From NCBI RefSeq assembly GCF_014217835.1, contig NZ_CP055263.1:3413501-3477500 (forward strand): a stretch of DNA of 64,000 nt, read 5' to 3'. This document shows positions 56,334-64,000 of the stretch, in pieces. A model generated the notes under the pieces. The model was not told the origin of the DNA and ran no database searches. It saw nothing but the letters and a program-made list of their open reading frames with translations. This DNA is from Metabacillus sp. KUDC1714 (GTDB taxonomy: Bacteria > Bacillota > Bacilli > Bacillales > Bacillaceae). A program made the translations under genes and the position numbers. The first letter of the stretch is position 1. Every line of letters starts with the position of its first letter.

Positions 56334-57072
56334 TATGAATTGTGATATGGGGGAAAGTTTTGGTAGATATACAATCGGTGCCGATGAGCAGATCATTACT
56401 TCTATTACATCTGCAAATATTGCATGTGGGTTTCATGCTGGCGATCCGGAAACGATGAAGAAAACCGTACGTCTTGCATTGGATCATTCTGTAAGTATAG
56501 GCGCACACCCAGGTTTAGATGATTTAAAAGGCTTTGGTAGAAGAACAATGTCTATTACAGCAGAGGAGGTGTATGATCTAGTTGTTTACCAAATCGGTGC
56601 ACTTCACGGCTTCGTATTAGCTGAGGGCGCCGTATTAAAACACGTAAAGCCACATGGTGCGTTATACAATATGGCTGCCGTAAAGAAGGATTTAGCAGAG
56701 GCGATTGCCAAAGCTATTTATAAAATAAATCCTGAGCTTATTTTATATGGGCTTTCTGGAAGTGAATTAATAAAAGCAGGAAACAAATTCGGCTTAAAAA
56801 CAGCGAATGAAGTATTTGCAGATCGAACGTATCAAAGAGATGGTACGTTAACACCTCGTCATCAAGAGGGTGCACTTATTAAAGATGAAAACATAGCAAT
56901 TGCTCAAGTGATAAAAATGGTTGTTGATCAAAAGGTTATCACATCAGGACATGAAGTGCCAATAACTGCTGATACAATTTGTATCCATGGTGACGGGGAA
57001 CACTCGGTTGAATTCGCTAAGAAAATAAATAGAGCTTTGCAGGATAATGGTATAGAGGTTAAAGGATTGTAA
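56320..57072 (+). CDS. pxpA: 5-oxoprolinase subunit A (LamB/YcsF family)
   Basis: 250 residues starting [15 protein letters not shown], with [23 protein letters not shown] and the C-terminal [13 protein letters not shown]. Catalytic partner of PxpBC in 5-oxoproline hydrolysis. Last gene of pxpBCA; the transporter gene follows after 140 bases. Confidence 0.95.
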   Translation: MVRIDMNCDMGESFGRYTIGADEQIITSITSANIACGFHAGDPETMKKTVRLALDHSVSIGAHPGLDDLKGFGRRTMSITAEEVYDLVVYQIGALHGFVLAEGAVLKHVKPHGALYNMAAVKKDLAEAIAKAIYKINPELILYGLSGSELIKAGNKFGLKTANEVFADRTYQRDGTLTPRHQEGALIKDENIAIAQVIKMVVDQKVITSGHEVPITADTICIHGDGEHSVEFAKKINRALQDNGIEVKGL

Positions 57073-57212
57073 CTGAGAATTTAAGTGCCCGGGAAATATT
57101 TTTGCCCACACGGGTGAAATATAGCCTACAACTAAATAAACCAATCCATTTATATTGATATGGTATACTAGAAGAATCAATTCATAGATTCGTAGTTAGG
57201 TAAGGTGATCTA

Positions 57213-58127
57213 ATGGAATTTTTCACGGTATTAATTCCGATTTTTTTTATTTTTGGTATTGGGTTTGTTGGTCAGAAAATGATTGGATTTGATACGAAGC
57301 CATTATCTGTTATGGCCATATATTTAATGCTTCCTTTTTTAGCTTTTCAAACATTTTATAAAACAGATTTGACGATTGATTATGCAATGATGACTTTTTA
57401 CACGGTCGGGCTTGCGCTTTGCCTTATTATCATTATTTATATTATTGCATTTATTAGAAGATATTCTGTAAAGAAAACATGTGGAATGATCCTAGCATCT
57501 GCATTTATGAATAATGGAAATTATGGAACACCCCTTATTTTCTTTGCTTTCGGTGAGGCAGGGCTTCATTACGCCGTTATTTTAATGGTTATTCAGCAGC
57601 TTCTTATGTGTACAGTTGGTATTTATTATGCTGCAAAGGGCTCTCCAGATGGTGGCGGTATAAAAATGGCTTTGAAAGAGGTTGTGAAAGTACCTATTGT
57701 TTACGGTGCACTGCTTGGGGTCATTTTTCATCTCTTTCACATACCGGTCGGAGGTTCATTTATGGATGCCATTGAGATGGTGGGGGATGCAGCAGTTCCA
57801 ACAATTATGATTATTTTAGGAATGCAGCTTGCTAAAATATCTGTAAAAAAATTAGATTTTGCTCCACTGTCATTATCTTTAGGTTTAAGACTGTTTATAT
57901 CACCTGTTATTGCATTCGTATTTACGTTATTCCTGCCAATTGATGATTTATTAAAACAAATTATGATCGTACTTTCAGCGATGCCAACAGCTGCAAATAC
58001 AACTATGTATGCACTCCAATATGATACAGAACCACAATTTGTATCAACAGCTACATTATTTAGTACGGTATTAAGCTTGGTGACATTACCAATTGTTTTA
58101 TATGTATCTAGTTTAATATATGGATGA
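57213..58127 (+). CDS. AEC-family transporter (auxin efflux carrier type)
   Basis: 304 residues with about ten membrane helices and the family motifs FMNNGNYGTPLIFFAFG and AMPTAANTTMYALQYD. AEC carriers move organic acids or amino acid derivatives. Its place behind pxpBCA suggests it handles 5-oxoproline or a related acid, which is inference. Confidence 0.9.
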   Translation: MEFFTVLIPIFFIFGIGFVGQKMIGFDTKPLSVMAIYLMLPFLAFQTFYKTDLTIDYAMMTFYTVGLALCLIIIIYIIAFIRRYSVKKTCGMILASAFMNNGNYGTPLIFFAFGEAGLHYAVILMVIQQLLMCTVGIYYAAKGSPDGGGIKMALKEVVKVPIVYGALLGVIFHLFHIPVGGSFMDAIEMVGDAAVPTIMIILGMQLAKISVKKLDFAPLSLSLGLRLFISPVIAFVFTLFLPIDDLLKQIMIVLSAMPTAANTTMYALQYDTEPQFVSTATLFSTVLSLVTLPIVLYVSSLIYG

Positions 58128-58135
58128 TTTTTAGA

Positions 58136-58160
58136 CCTCTGAGCATATCAGGGGTTTTTA
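58136..58160 (+). terminator. Rho-independent terminator after the AEC gene
   Basis: CCTCTGA (58136-58142) pairs with TCAGGGG (58148-58154), 5-base loop, then TTTTT. Confidence 0.85.
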
Positions 58161-58274
58161 TTTAATCACAAACCCAAATACAAGACATTTTCTTAGAATA
58201 TTGAGTGATTATCGGTATTTTTTAAAGAATGACATTACGCGCTAATAATCCCTCCTAAAGGCATTCAAAAGGTT

Positions 58275-58715
58275 CTAAGCCTTCGACATATATAGAACAT
58301 ATGTAGAACGGTCCTCATCAATTTCAGCTGATATTTTTTCGTACTCTTGATCCTGGATCCATAAATAATCATTTCCGATCAGGGATAATGCTTCTTCATG
58401 TGAATATAAATCATATGTAAAGATAAGTGGTGAATCATTGTATTCCTTAAAGTCACGTACTTCAAGTGTTACATGTGTATAGTGCATAGCATGGTCAAAA
58501 ATATGTTCTTCATCATCTTTTTCTACATAAATAACATAATATTCGTCTTCAAGACTGGAAGACGTTTGATGATACACCTCTTTGTTTTTTATAAAATAAT
58601 CACATAGTCTTCGACAAAAGATTTCTGAGGGCTCTGCAAACTCGTAATGAAACAATGCAGGGTAGCTATTCCGTTCATCGTTTAAACGATATTCCAATTT
58701 ATAACTTTTTTTCAT
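58275..58715 (-). CDS. Hypothetical acidic cytoplasmic protein
   Basis: 146 residues from the ATG at 58715, which has GGAGG 6 bases upstream; the frame runs on to 58736. No signal peptide or membrane helix. Rich in Tyr, Asp and Glu, probably alpha/beta. I do not recognise the family. Single gene, opposite in direction to its neighbours. Confidence 0.72.
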   Translation of the reverse strand: MKKSYKLEYRLNDERNSYPALFHYEFAEPSEIFCRRLCDYFIKNKEVYHQTSSSLEDEYYVIYVEKDDEEHIFDHAMHYTHVTLEVRDFKEYNDSPLIFTYDLYSHEEALSLIGNDYLWIQDQEYEKISAEIDEDRSTYVLYMSKA

Positions 58716-58826
58716 ATATACCTCCAAAGATGTCATTATTTCTACTATACTATATTAGGGCGCAGTTTATCATGAATTAATTTGTAATTATTAACAGAGA
58801 AAAGCTATTTAAGGGGGGGAAGGCGT

Positions 58827-59147
58827 TTGAGTAAGACAAATAAATTATTAACTGGAATCATTTCTGCTACGATGATTACAGCTACTGGATGTAGTGATGA
58901 GTCGTTACCACCTGTTCCTGAGGGAACTGATTGTGGGGATTGGGAATGGGAGTCTGATGAAGGCGTTTGGGAATGTGATGATTATGATTCATCTCACTAT
59001 GGTCATTTTTATTACGGTGGAAAAATGTTTTCATCTAAAAGCAGCTTAAAAACAAATTCCGCTTATCAAAGCTATAAATCGAGTAGCTCATTTAAAGGAG
59101 GAAAATCTGGATTTGGGTCTGGGTCTAGTGGAGGTTTTGGTGGGTAA
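58827..59147 (+). CDS. Small lipoprotein with Gly/Ser-rich tail (YgiB/YjfM-like role)
   Basis: 106 residues from a TTG start with AAGGGGGGGAAGG upstream. Lipoprotein signal ending at TATGC (Cys22). A short Cys-Trp-acidic segment with CGDWEWESDEGVWECDDYD follows, then a Ser/Lys/Gly tail ending in GSSGGFGG. Its stop overlaps the start of the ATP-grasp gene (TAATG). In Enterobacteria a small lipoprotein (YgiB, YjfM) sits next to a glutathionylspermidine synthetase-like protein (YgiC, YjfC); this gene holds the same place. The tail might be the target of the ligase, which is inference. Confidence 0.78.
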   Translation: MSKTNKLLTGIISATMITATGCSDESLPPVPEGTDCGDWEWESDEGVWECDDYDSSHYGHFYYGGKMFSSKSSLKTNSAYQSYKSSSSFKGGKSGFGSGSSGGFGG

Positions 59148-60400
59148 TGTTACACTCATTTAATCTAGAGTATCATAGACAAAAGCGGAATCAAGCTTAC
59201 AGCAAGATGAACTCCTTTTGGCATAATCTTTATGATAGTGAATATGCGTTATATGATATCGCTCTTATGACAAAAGAAGAGGTTAATGAAGTATGTAACG
59301 TGACAAACAGAGTCGGTCAAATTTTCTTTAAGCTAGGAAACTTACTGAGAAACTCATCTAACGAAACATTATTACAATTAGATATTCCAAGAAGCATGCT
59401 CCCATTTATCAGACATCGGTCTTTACCGGTTGAAACGGTTATTGCTCGTGTGGACTTAGTTCAAACGACTAATGGATTGAAGCTACTTGAGCTTAATAGT
59501 GATACTCCGACTTTTGAGAAGGAAGTTTTTTATGTAAATGGTGCCATGTGTGAAGAGTTTAATGTTGAGAATCCGAATAAGGGATTAGTTGATATACTAG
59601 GAAAAGAAATACGAAAAGCGTTAGCAGAAGTGCTACATCATTCTGAACTTACAGATGAACCACATATCGTTTTCACATCACATGATGAACATGAAGAAGA
59701 CAAATTAACAACATTGTTTTTAATGGAAGCAGCAAATGTTTCGGCGAAATATGTTCCATTGCATAAGCTCACAATTAAAGAGCAAGTAGGATTGTATGAT
59801 GATGAAGGCAAAAAGATTGATCTTCTCTATCGGCAAACATATCCGTTAGAGCATTTAATTGAAGACGTCGAAGAAGAAACAAATGAAAAAATAGGTTTAC
59901 AACTACTCGAGCTAGTTGCTTCAAACAAGCTGCAAATGATCAATCCCATTTCAGCGTTTCTTTTGCAATCGAAGGCTGTTCAAGCAGTTATTTGGGGGAT
60001 GATGGAGTGTGATCATCCGTTCTTCTCAGATGAAGAAAAGCATTGGATTTCAACCTATTTTTTGCCTACATATCTCGAGGAAGATGTATTCCTAACAAGC
60101 GGTATAAAATATGTAAAAAAACCAAGCTTTGGTCGGGAAGGAGATACGGTATCAATTTTTCATGGGACAAAGAAGATTCTTGAAGACAAGAATAAAAGCT
60201 ATGAAAAGTCATTGCCGGTTTATCAAAAGTTTATTGAACTCCCGACAAAAGAAATTAAAACGATCGATGGGCTAAAAAAAGGGAAGCTATTAATCGGAAG
60301 CTTTTTAATAAATGGAAAAGCTTGTGGAATCGGTTTAAGAGCTGGACAGCAAATAACGGATAACAATGCCTATTTTTTACCAGTAGGAGTAAAACGTTAA
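59147..60400 (+). CDS. Glutathionylspermidine synthase-like ATP-grasp ligase
   Basis: 417 residues. Family features visible: LLELNSDTPTF in the substrate-binding part and the ATP-grasp stretch VKKPSFGREGDTV. No N-terminal amidase domain, unlike full glutathionylspermidine synthetase/amidase. By family it should join a carboxylate to an amine using ATP; the natural substrates of this YgiC/YjfC-type subgroup are not established. Translationally coupled to the lipoprotein gene and followed 17 bases later by a DUF350 membrane protein gene. Confidence 0.88.
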   Translation: MLHSFNLEYHRQKRNQAYSKMNSFWHNLYDSEYALYDIALMTKEEVNEVCNVTNRVGQIFFKLGNLLRNSSNETLLQLDIPRSMLPFIRHRSLPVETVIARVDLVQTTNGLKLLELNSDTPTFEKEVFYVNGAMCEEFNVENPNKGLVDILGKEIRKALAEVLHHSELTDEPHIVFTSHDEHEEDKLTTLFLMEAANVSAKYVPLHKLTIKEQVGLYDDEGKKIDLLYRQTYPLEHLIEDVEEETNEKIGLQLLELVASNKLQMINPISAFLLQSKAVQAVIWGMMECDHPFFSDEEKHWISTYFLPTYLEEDVFLTSGIKYVKKPSFGREGDTVSIFHGTKKILEDKNKSYEKSLPVYQKFIELPTKEIKTIDGLKKGKLLIGSFLINGKACGIGLRAGQQITDNNAYFLPVGVKR

Positions 60401-60417
60401 AGAAGGGACCTGATAGT

Positions 60418-60822
60418 ATGTCATTTACAGAATTGTTTTTGTCGACAGTTTCTTATATTGGATTAGCTGTTGTATTACTATTTATTGGAATTATCCTATT
60501 TGAAGTAACAACAAAAAATAAAGAATTTGAATTAATTAAAAATGGAAACAAAGCGGCTGTCTATGCATTTGGTGGTCGTATTTTAGGGTTAGCAATTGTC
60601 CTCTATTCATCAATATCAAACTCTGTCAATATACTGGATATGGTGGTGTGGGGAAGCATAGCGATTGTCATTCAGATCATTGTTTTTTATTTGGCAGAGC
60701 TTTTAACACCTAAATTTAATATTACCAAAGCAATTGATGACGATAATCAAGCTGTAGGATTATTTCTATTATTTTTATCTGTATCAATCGGACTAATTAT
60801 TGCAGCATCACTTACGTATTAA
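60418..60822 (+). CDS. DUF350 membrane protein (YjfL-like)
   Basis: 134 residues with four predicted membrane helices, arranged as two DUF350 repeats (AVVLLFIGIILFEVTTKNKEF; VGLFLLFLSVSIGLIIAASL). Unknown function. Its association with the ATP-grasp ligase and lipoprotein mirrors the E. coli yjfL-yjfM-yjfC cluster. Confidence 0.85.
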   Translation: MSFTELFLSTVSYIGLAVVLLFIGIILFEVTTKNKEFELIKNGNKAAVYAFGGRILGLAIVLYSSISNSVNILDMVVWGSIAIVIQIIVFYLAELLTPKFNITKAIDDDNQAVGLFLLFLSVSIGLIIAASLTY

Positions 60823-60836
60823 ATAATAACAATCGA

Positions 60837-60870
60837 GCACAAACAAGAAATTGAATGTTTGTGCTTTTTT
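60837..60870. terminator. Rho-independent terminator between convergent genes
   Basis: GCACAAACA (60837-60845) pairs with TGTTTGTGC (60856-60864), then six Ts. It touches the stop codon of the minus-strand coat gene. Confidence 0.88.
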
Positions 60871-61324
60871 AATCTAGACCTTCTTCTTCCTTAACAAAAG
60901 CGGGATCAAAGCATTTTATGGCACTAAAGTTAGTAGGGTCAATAGTAACACCTTCATCCGATTCAGTTACAAAGTCTACCTCACAGATTCTTCTGAATCT
61001 AACCCCATTAAGTTCGTCATCCCATATACATTTATTTGGACGTAATAAACGTAATGTTACACACCCTGATTCACGATCCAATTTGATAACTTTAAAGAAA
61101 ATAGTTACAAAGCATTCTGGTTTTCCAGCTTTAGCCCATGTGAAAAATGGCTCTCCCTTTTGGGTTTGCAGGATAAATGGAATCGTTTTAAATGCCGGTG
61201 CCTCAATTAGTTTGCAGGTGGACCGAAGATACGCGGCTTTGTCCTGGGAATTTTTGATTGTTTCGAGTGCGGTCCAAATACAGGAAATCGTATGTGCATT
61301 CATATCGTTCGTGTCTTCAATCAT
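60869..61324 (-). CDS. Spore coat protein of CotY/CotZ family
   Basis: 151 residues with the family pattern IPFILQTQKGEPFFTW, CFVTIFFKV and GCVTLRLLRP, and seven Cys residues (15, 37, 71, 88, 99, 114, 138). CotY and CotZ form the disulfide-linked crust of the spore in B. subtilis. AAGGTGGG precedes the ATG at 61324. Expression would be expected in the mother cell late in sporulation; I could not place a promoter. Confidence 0.82.
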   Translation of the reverse strand: MIEDTNDMNAHTISCIWTALETIKNSQDKAAYLRSTCKLIEAPAFKTIPFILQTQKGEPFFTWAKAGKPECFVTIFFKVIKLDRESGCVTLRLLRPNKCIWDDELNGVRFRRICEVDFVTESDEGVTIDPTNFSAIKCFDPAFVKEEEGLD

Positions 61325-61688
61325 TTGTATTTCCCACCTTACACATAAAAACAGTAAATCTCCAACTAAACGAAGAACTACTTAATGTTAGAATATAGAT
61401 TTTCTATTGAATTCGTGCTGGGTAGATCGTCTAATCTACTTAAAGGTTTAGAATTCGTATGAAAAAAGCCATCATATTGATATTGCAATATTTTACTGTT
61501 TGTTCTATCAAAATAAGAATATAAATGGAAGTGATTGTAAATAGTAATAAAACAAAGTATTTCATTTGTTAACAATTAAACGGTTGAAGTACTTGTTTTA
61601 GACGTTAATAAGCGTAATAGTTATGGATGAAACAGGGGAAATTAGTGAGGTAATTTGTTATTAATAATGATGAATAGGAAGCAGTAAT
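61325..61688. other. Intergenic region with no recognisable gene
   Basis: 364 AT-rich bases between the divergent coat gene and the small membrane protein gene. It must hold their promoters. A 65-codon minus-strand frame (61378-61575) has no ribosome binding site and looks spurious. Confidence 0.5.
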
Positions 61689-62153
61689 ATGACGTCAAAA
61701 ACAGAAGCAATTTTATGGAGTATAGCACTACCTGGATTTGCCCAAATTCTGAATAAAAAATTAGCCAAGGGTTTTGTTTTTATTTTTTTAGAGTTTCTTA
61801 TTAATGTGAACAGCAATTTTAATTCAGCGATTATGGCAAGCTTTTTAGGGGAAATTGACAAAGCTTTCCAAATCGTAAACTATCAATGGCTTATGTTTTA
61901 TCCATGTGTATATATGTTTGCTATGTGGGATGCATTTAAGGATGCGGAGGGTGAGAGGTCTCCATATTCATTTTTTCCCTTTGTATTTGGGGCCTATTTT
62001 GTAACCGTTGGTCTTATGTATTCACCGATTTTTAAAATAAATGGTGTGCTATTAGGCCCCATTTGGACACCAATGCTATCACTCATTCCTGGATTACTAA
62101 TTGGTTATATCATATGGTTTATCTTAAATAGGGTAAAGAAGTATAAGAAATGA
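61689..62153 (+). CDS. Small integral membrane protein, unknown function
   Basis: 154 residues, three to four membrane helices. The N-terminus (ILWSIALPGFAQILNKKLAKGFVFI) resembles small TM2-like proteins, in which a PGxGQ/AQ motif precedes a helix and a short loop. AGGAAGC precedes the ATG. No operon partner. Confidence 0.75.
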   Translation: MTSKTEAILWSIALPGFAQILNKKLAKGFVFIFLEFLINVNSNFNSAIMASFLGEIDKAFQIVNYQWLMFYPCVYMFAMWDAFKDAEGERSPYSFFPFVFGAYFVTVGLMYSPIFKINGVLLGPIWTPMLSLIPGLLIGYIIWFILNRVKKYKK

Positions 62154-62602
62154 AAAATGAAATAATCGACAAGTGTATTAACCAAACTACAATTTTTTAC
62201 AATGTAATTATTTTTAGTGAAGAAAAAATTAAGTAATTCTTCTTGAAAACCCCAATGTCACTTTCACAATTTGTTTATTTCATACACCCTAATAAAACCA
62301 ATGCCTTTTACGAATTGTTTAAGAAGGTATTGGTTTTTTGTTCTTTTTACTAGGATAATTAAGTATAAATAAATTTGAAATAAAATTAACATTTTCGGGA
62401 ACGAATTTCTGTTAAAATAAACCAATAGGCTCTTTGACATCCAGCGACTAGCGAACTTCACGCTCCTTATACACTAAGTCACTTTATTACATATGGAGTG
62501 CTCTTTTTTCTATGTTGCTGATAAAGGCGCCTTGAGCTTTTGTTCCTATTTTATGTTTTATACATGTTCATGATAAACTTATATTTTTAGCAGGAGGATA
62601 CT
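62154..62602. other. Intergenic region with a terminator and a possible small transcript
   Basis: Holds the terminator at 62295-62340. Further on, TTAAAAT (62412) could be a -10 element, and a stretch from about 62420 ends at GAGTGCTCTTTTTT (62495-62510), which might be a short RNA with a weak terminator. The start of the GTPase gene has AGGAGGA upstream. Confidence 0.35.
62295..62340 (+). terminator. Rho-independent terminator
   Basis: AAAACCAATGCCTT pairs with AAGGTATTGGTTTT, followed by Ts. It lies about 140 bases after the membrane protein gene. Confidence 0.8.
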
Positions 62603-64000
62603 ATGCAAACGGAAAAACAATTAATTCATAAAACCTTTTATGAGACGTTTATAGCTGGAAGTGACCAAAGACAACCGGCTGAAGTACTTGGTCAAGCATA
62701 TTTTGAGGAGCAGAACAGCGATGAGAGTTTCGATTTGTCCTACATACGTTTTGCTCAAGGCGAGATTTATTATCTGTATCAGGATTATGAAACAGCCATT
62801 TTTAAATGGGAAAATATAAAAAACGAGCTCGAACCATGGGCTAATAAAAATATTGGCGATGCCTATTATCAATTGGGCTTGCTTTCAGCCGCTGAAGATA
62901 AGTACATTTCAATTGAAACAGAAGACAAAACCTTAAGCATTGAGGTAGCTCTCAAGCTTTTTTCTCTTTATCAAGAAAGAAATAAGATAGAGAATGCTTA
63001 TGAAATCATCCAAAAGGCATTACATATTAACCCAGATTATCCACAAGTAACAAATATTGCTCGAGACTTTTATGAAGAGAAGAATGATTTTGCTCATGCA
63101 ATAAAGCTCGCGGTTACTGAATCGATTCGAACTGAGCGTGAAGAATGGTTCCAAGTTCTAATCTCATATGTAAAAGCAGGGTATACAAAACAGTTTCAGC
63201 CTGATTTTTTCGCTGAAGCATTGCTAACGTTTTTTGAAGTAAGTAAACATTCCTTTTCACAATTTATCGGAGCTCTATGGCATAGCTACAAAAATGAAGA
63301 ATCATATCTAACCTGGTTAAGAACAATCAATGATCTCTTTTTTACTGTTGACCTTGAAGCAAATGATCATCAATGGGATCACACAATACATCTTTTTGAG
63401 GAGACATTTATTGGGTTAACTGAGGGATCCTACTATCTAAGGGAGCTTCACGATATTATTCCTAATTTATTGGCTAATTGGTTACTTCTTTCAACACGAG
63501 AGAATGGATTGTTTCCATCGGCGACAGTATTAGCCTGGAATGAAATTTTTCCAGGAACGGTTCTACCTGATGCTGTCTATAAAGCAGAATCAATCATTTT
63601 TGAAGCTGAAAATGAGCAAAGTGGCTTAGAAAACGCCTTACAACTATTTAAAACGATTAGTGACTGGGCAGAAAATCATTCAGTTGAAGTAAATAATAAA
63701 GTAAATTGGTGGTTGGAAGAGCTAATCAACCCACAAATTAAGAATCATTTTCTGTTAGCTGGAAAATCAGGAAGCGGAAAAACGACATTTGTTAACTCTT
63801 TACTAGGAGACCAACTATTCAAAGGATCAACAACATCCTTCGTAATCCTACATGATGATGACGAGTTAACAATGAATCACATTTCTGATTCTGAACAACA
63901 AACGGTTCACAATCAACGTGAATTAGATGAATACATTCAAGCTGATGAGAAATCACTTATCCATGTTAAACGACCATGTATTTTGTTGCATGAGCATCAG
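62603..64000 (+). CDS. TPR-like repeat protein with dynamin-type GTPase domain (3' end missing)
   Basis: The frame is open from the ATG at 62603 (AGGAGGATACT upstream) to the window edge, 466 codons. Residues 1-200 look like helical TPR-type repeats (YIRFAQGEIYYLYQDYETAIFKW; AYEIIQKALHINPDYPQV). A P-loop GKSGSGKTTFVNSLLGD begins at residue 387, followed by a TTS switch region, as in dynamin-like or septin-like GTPases. Function unknown; bacterial dynamin-like proteins act in membrane remodelling or phage tolerance, but no such role can be read here. Confidence 0.8.
   Translation, partial: MQTEKQLIHKTFYETFIAGSDQRQPAEVLGQAYFEEQNSDESFDLSYIRFAQGEIYYLYQDYETAIFKWENIKNELEPWANKNIGDAYYQLGLLSAAEDKYISIETEDKTLSIEVALKLFSLYQERNKIENAYEIIQKALHINPDYPQVTNIARDFYEEKNDFAHAIKLAVTESIRTEREEWFQVLISYVKAGYTKQFQPDFFAEALLTFFEVSKHSFSQFIGALWHSYKNEESYLTWLRTINDLFFTVDLEANDHQWDHTIHLFEETFIGLTEGSYYLRELHDIIPNLLANWLLLSTRENGLFPSATVLAWNEIFPGTVLPDAVYKAESIIFEAENEQSGLENALQLFKTISDWAENHSVEVNNKVNWWLEELINPQIKNHFLLAGKSGSGKTTFVNSLLGDQLFKGSTTSFVILHDDDELTMNHISDSEQQTVHNQRELDEYIQADEKSLIHVKRPCILLHEHQ

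Noticed and set aside
57085..57117. Terminator after pxpA (GTGCCCG...CGGGTG)
   Set aside because: The arms do not form one continuous stem and there is no T-run, so co-transcription with the AEC gene cannot be excluded.
61378..61575. Minus-strand 65-codon gene upstream of the coat gene
   Set aside because: No ribosome binding site, AT-driven composition and no recognisable similarity.

Overview
This is a 64-kb stretch of a low-GC Gram-positive chromosome, most likely a spore-forming Bacillaceae (Bacillus sensu lato). The signs are Shine-Dalgarno sequences of the AGGAGG type, a qoxABCD quinol oxidase, a T-box leader before proBA, a PrsA foldase, YesM/YesN two-component pairs, LplABC-type sugar importers, a CotY/CotZ-like coat protein and intergenic repeats of types common in Bacillus. 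I see no rRNA, tRNA, CRISPR array, phage gene or transposase gene. All identifications come from reading motifs; no database search was run.

Region 1 (1-8043), sensing: a YesM-type kinase cut by the left edge with its YesN-type regulator, then on the minus strand a kinase, a regulator and a solute-binding lipoprotein in one operon, which looks like a three-component sugar sensor. Region 2 (8044-37228), extracellular alpha-glucan use: two secreted GH31 enzymes in tandem, a secreted protein with a TapA-like domain, a membrane-anchored GH66 dextranase-like enzyme, a PrsA foldase, a ROK repressor, and a 2090-residue secreted enzyme joining a GH27 isomaltodextranase-like module to a GH31 module with five putative carbohydrate-binding modules. 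Two sugar ABC importers without ATPases follow (LplBC/SBP type, and a CUT1-type system with an AraC regulator, a Gfo/Idh oxidoreductase and a sugar-isomerase-like TIM barrel). The set suggests that dextran- or alternan-like glucans (alpha-1,6 with alpha-1,3 links) are cut outside the cell and imported as oligosaccharides. Four CcpA (cre)-like sites and a pair of matching palindromes, probably the ROK operator, tie it into one regulon.

Region 3 (37229-51404), housekeeping and small operons: a DDAH/YkgA-type hydrolase, uroporphyrinogen-III methyltransferase, ctaB facing away from qoxABCD, a LacI regulator with a GH13 alpha-glucosidase, an MBL hydrolase-TetR-YrdB-like operon behind a palindromic operator, and a MATE exporter. 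Region 4 (51405-64000): T-box-controlled proBA whose leader carries an inserted repeat, 5-oxoprolinase genes pxpBCA with an AEC transporter, a lipoprotein/ATP-grasp/DUF350 trio, a spore coat-like protein, a small membrane protein and a TPR-GTPase cut by the right edge.

The most interesting parts are the GH27-GH31 multidomain enzyme with binding modules inserted into its first barrel, the TapA-like protein inside a glucanase locus, the ROK operator pair, the interrupted T-box leader, and the lipoprotein/ATP-grasp/DUF350 trio.
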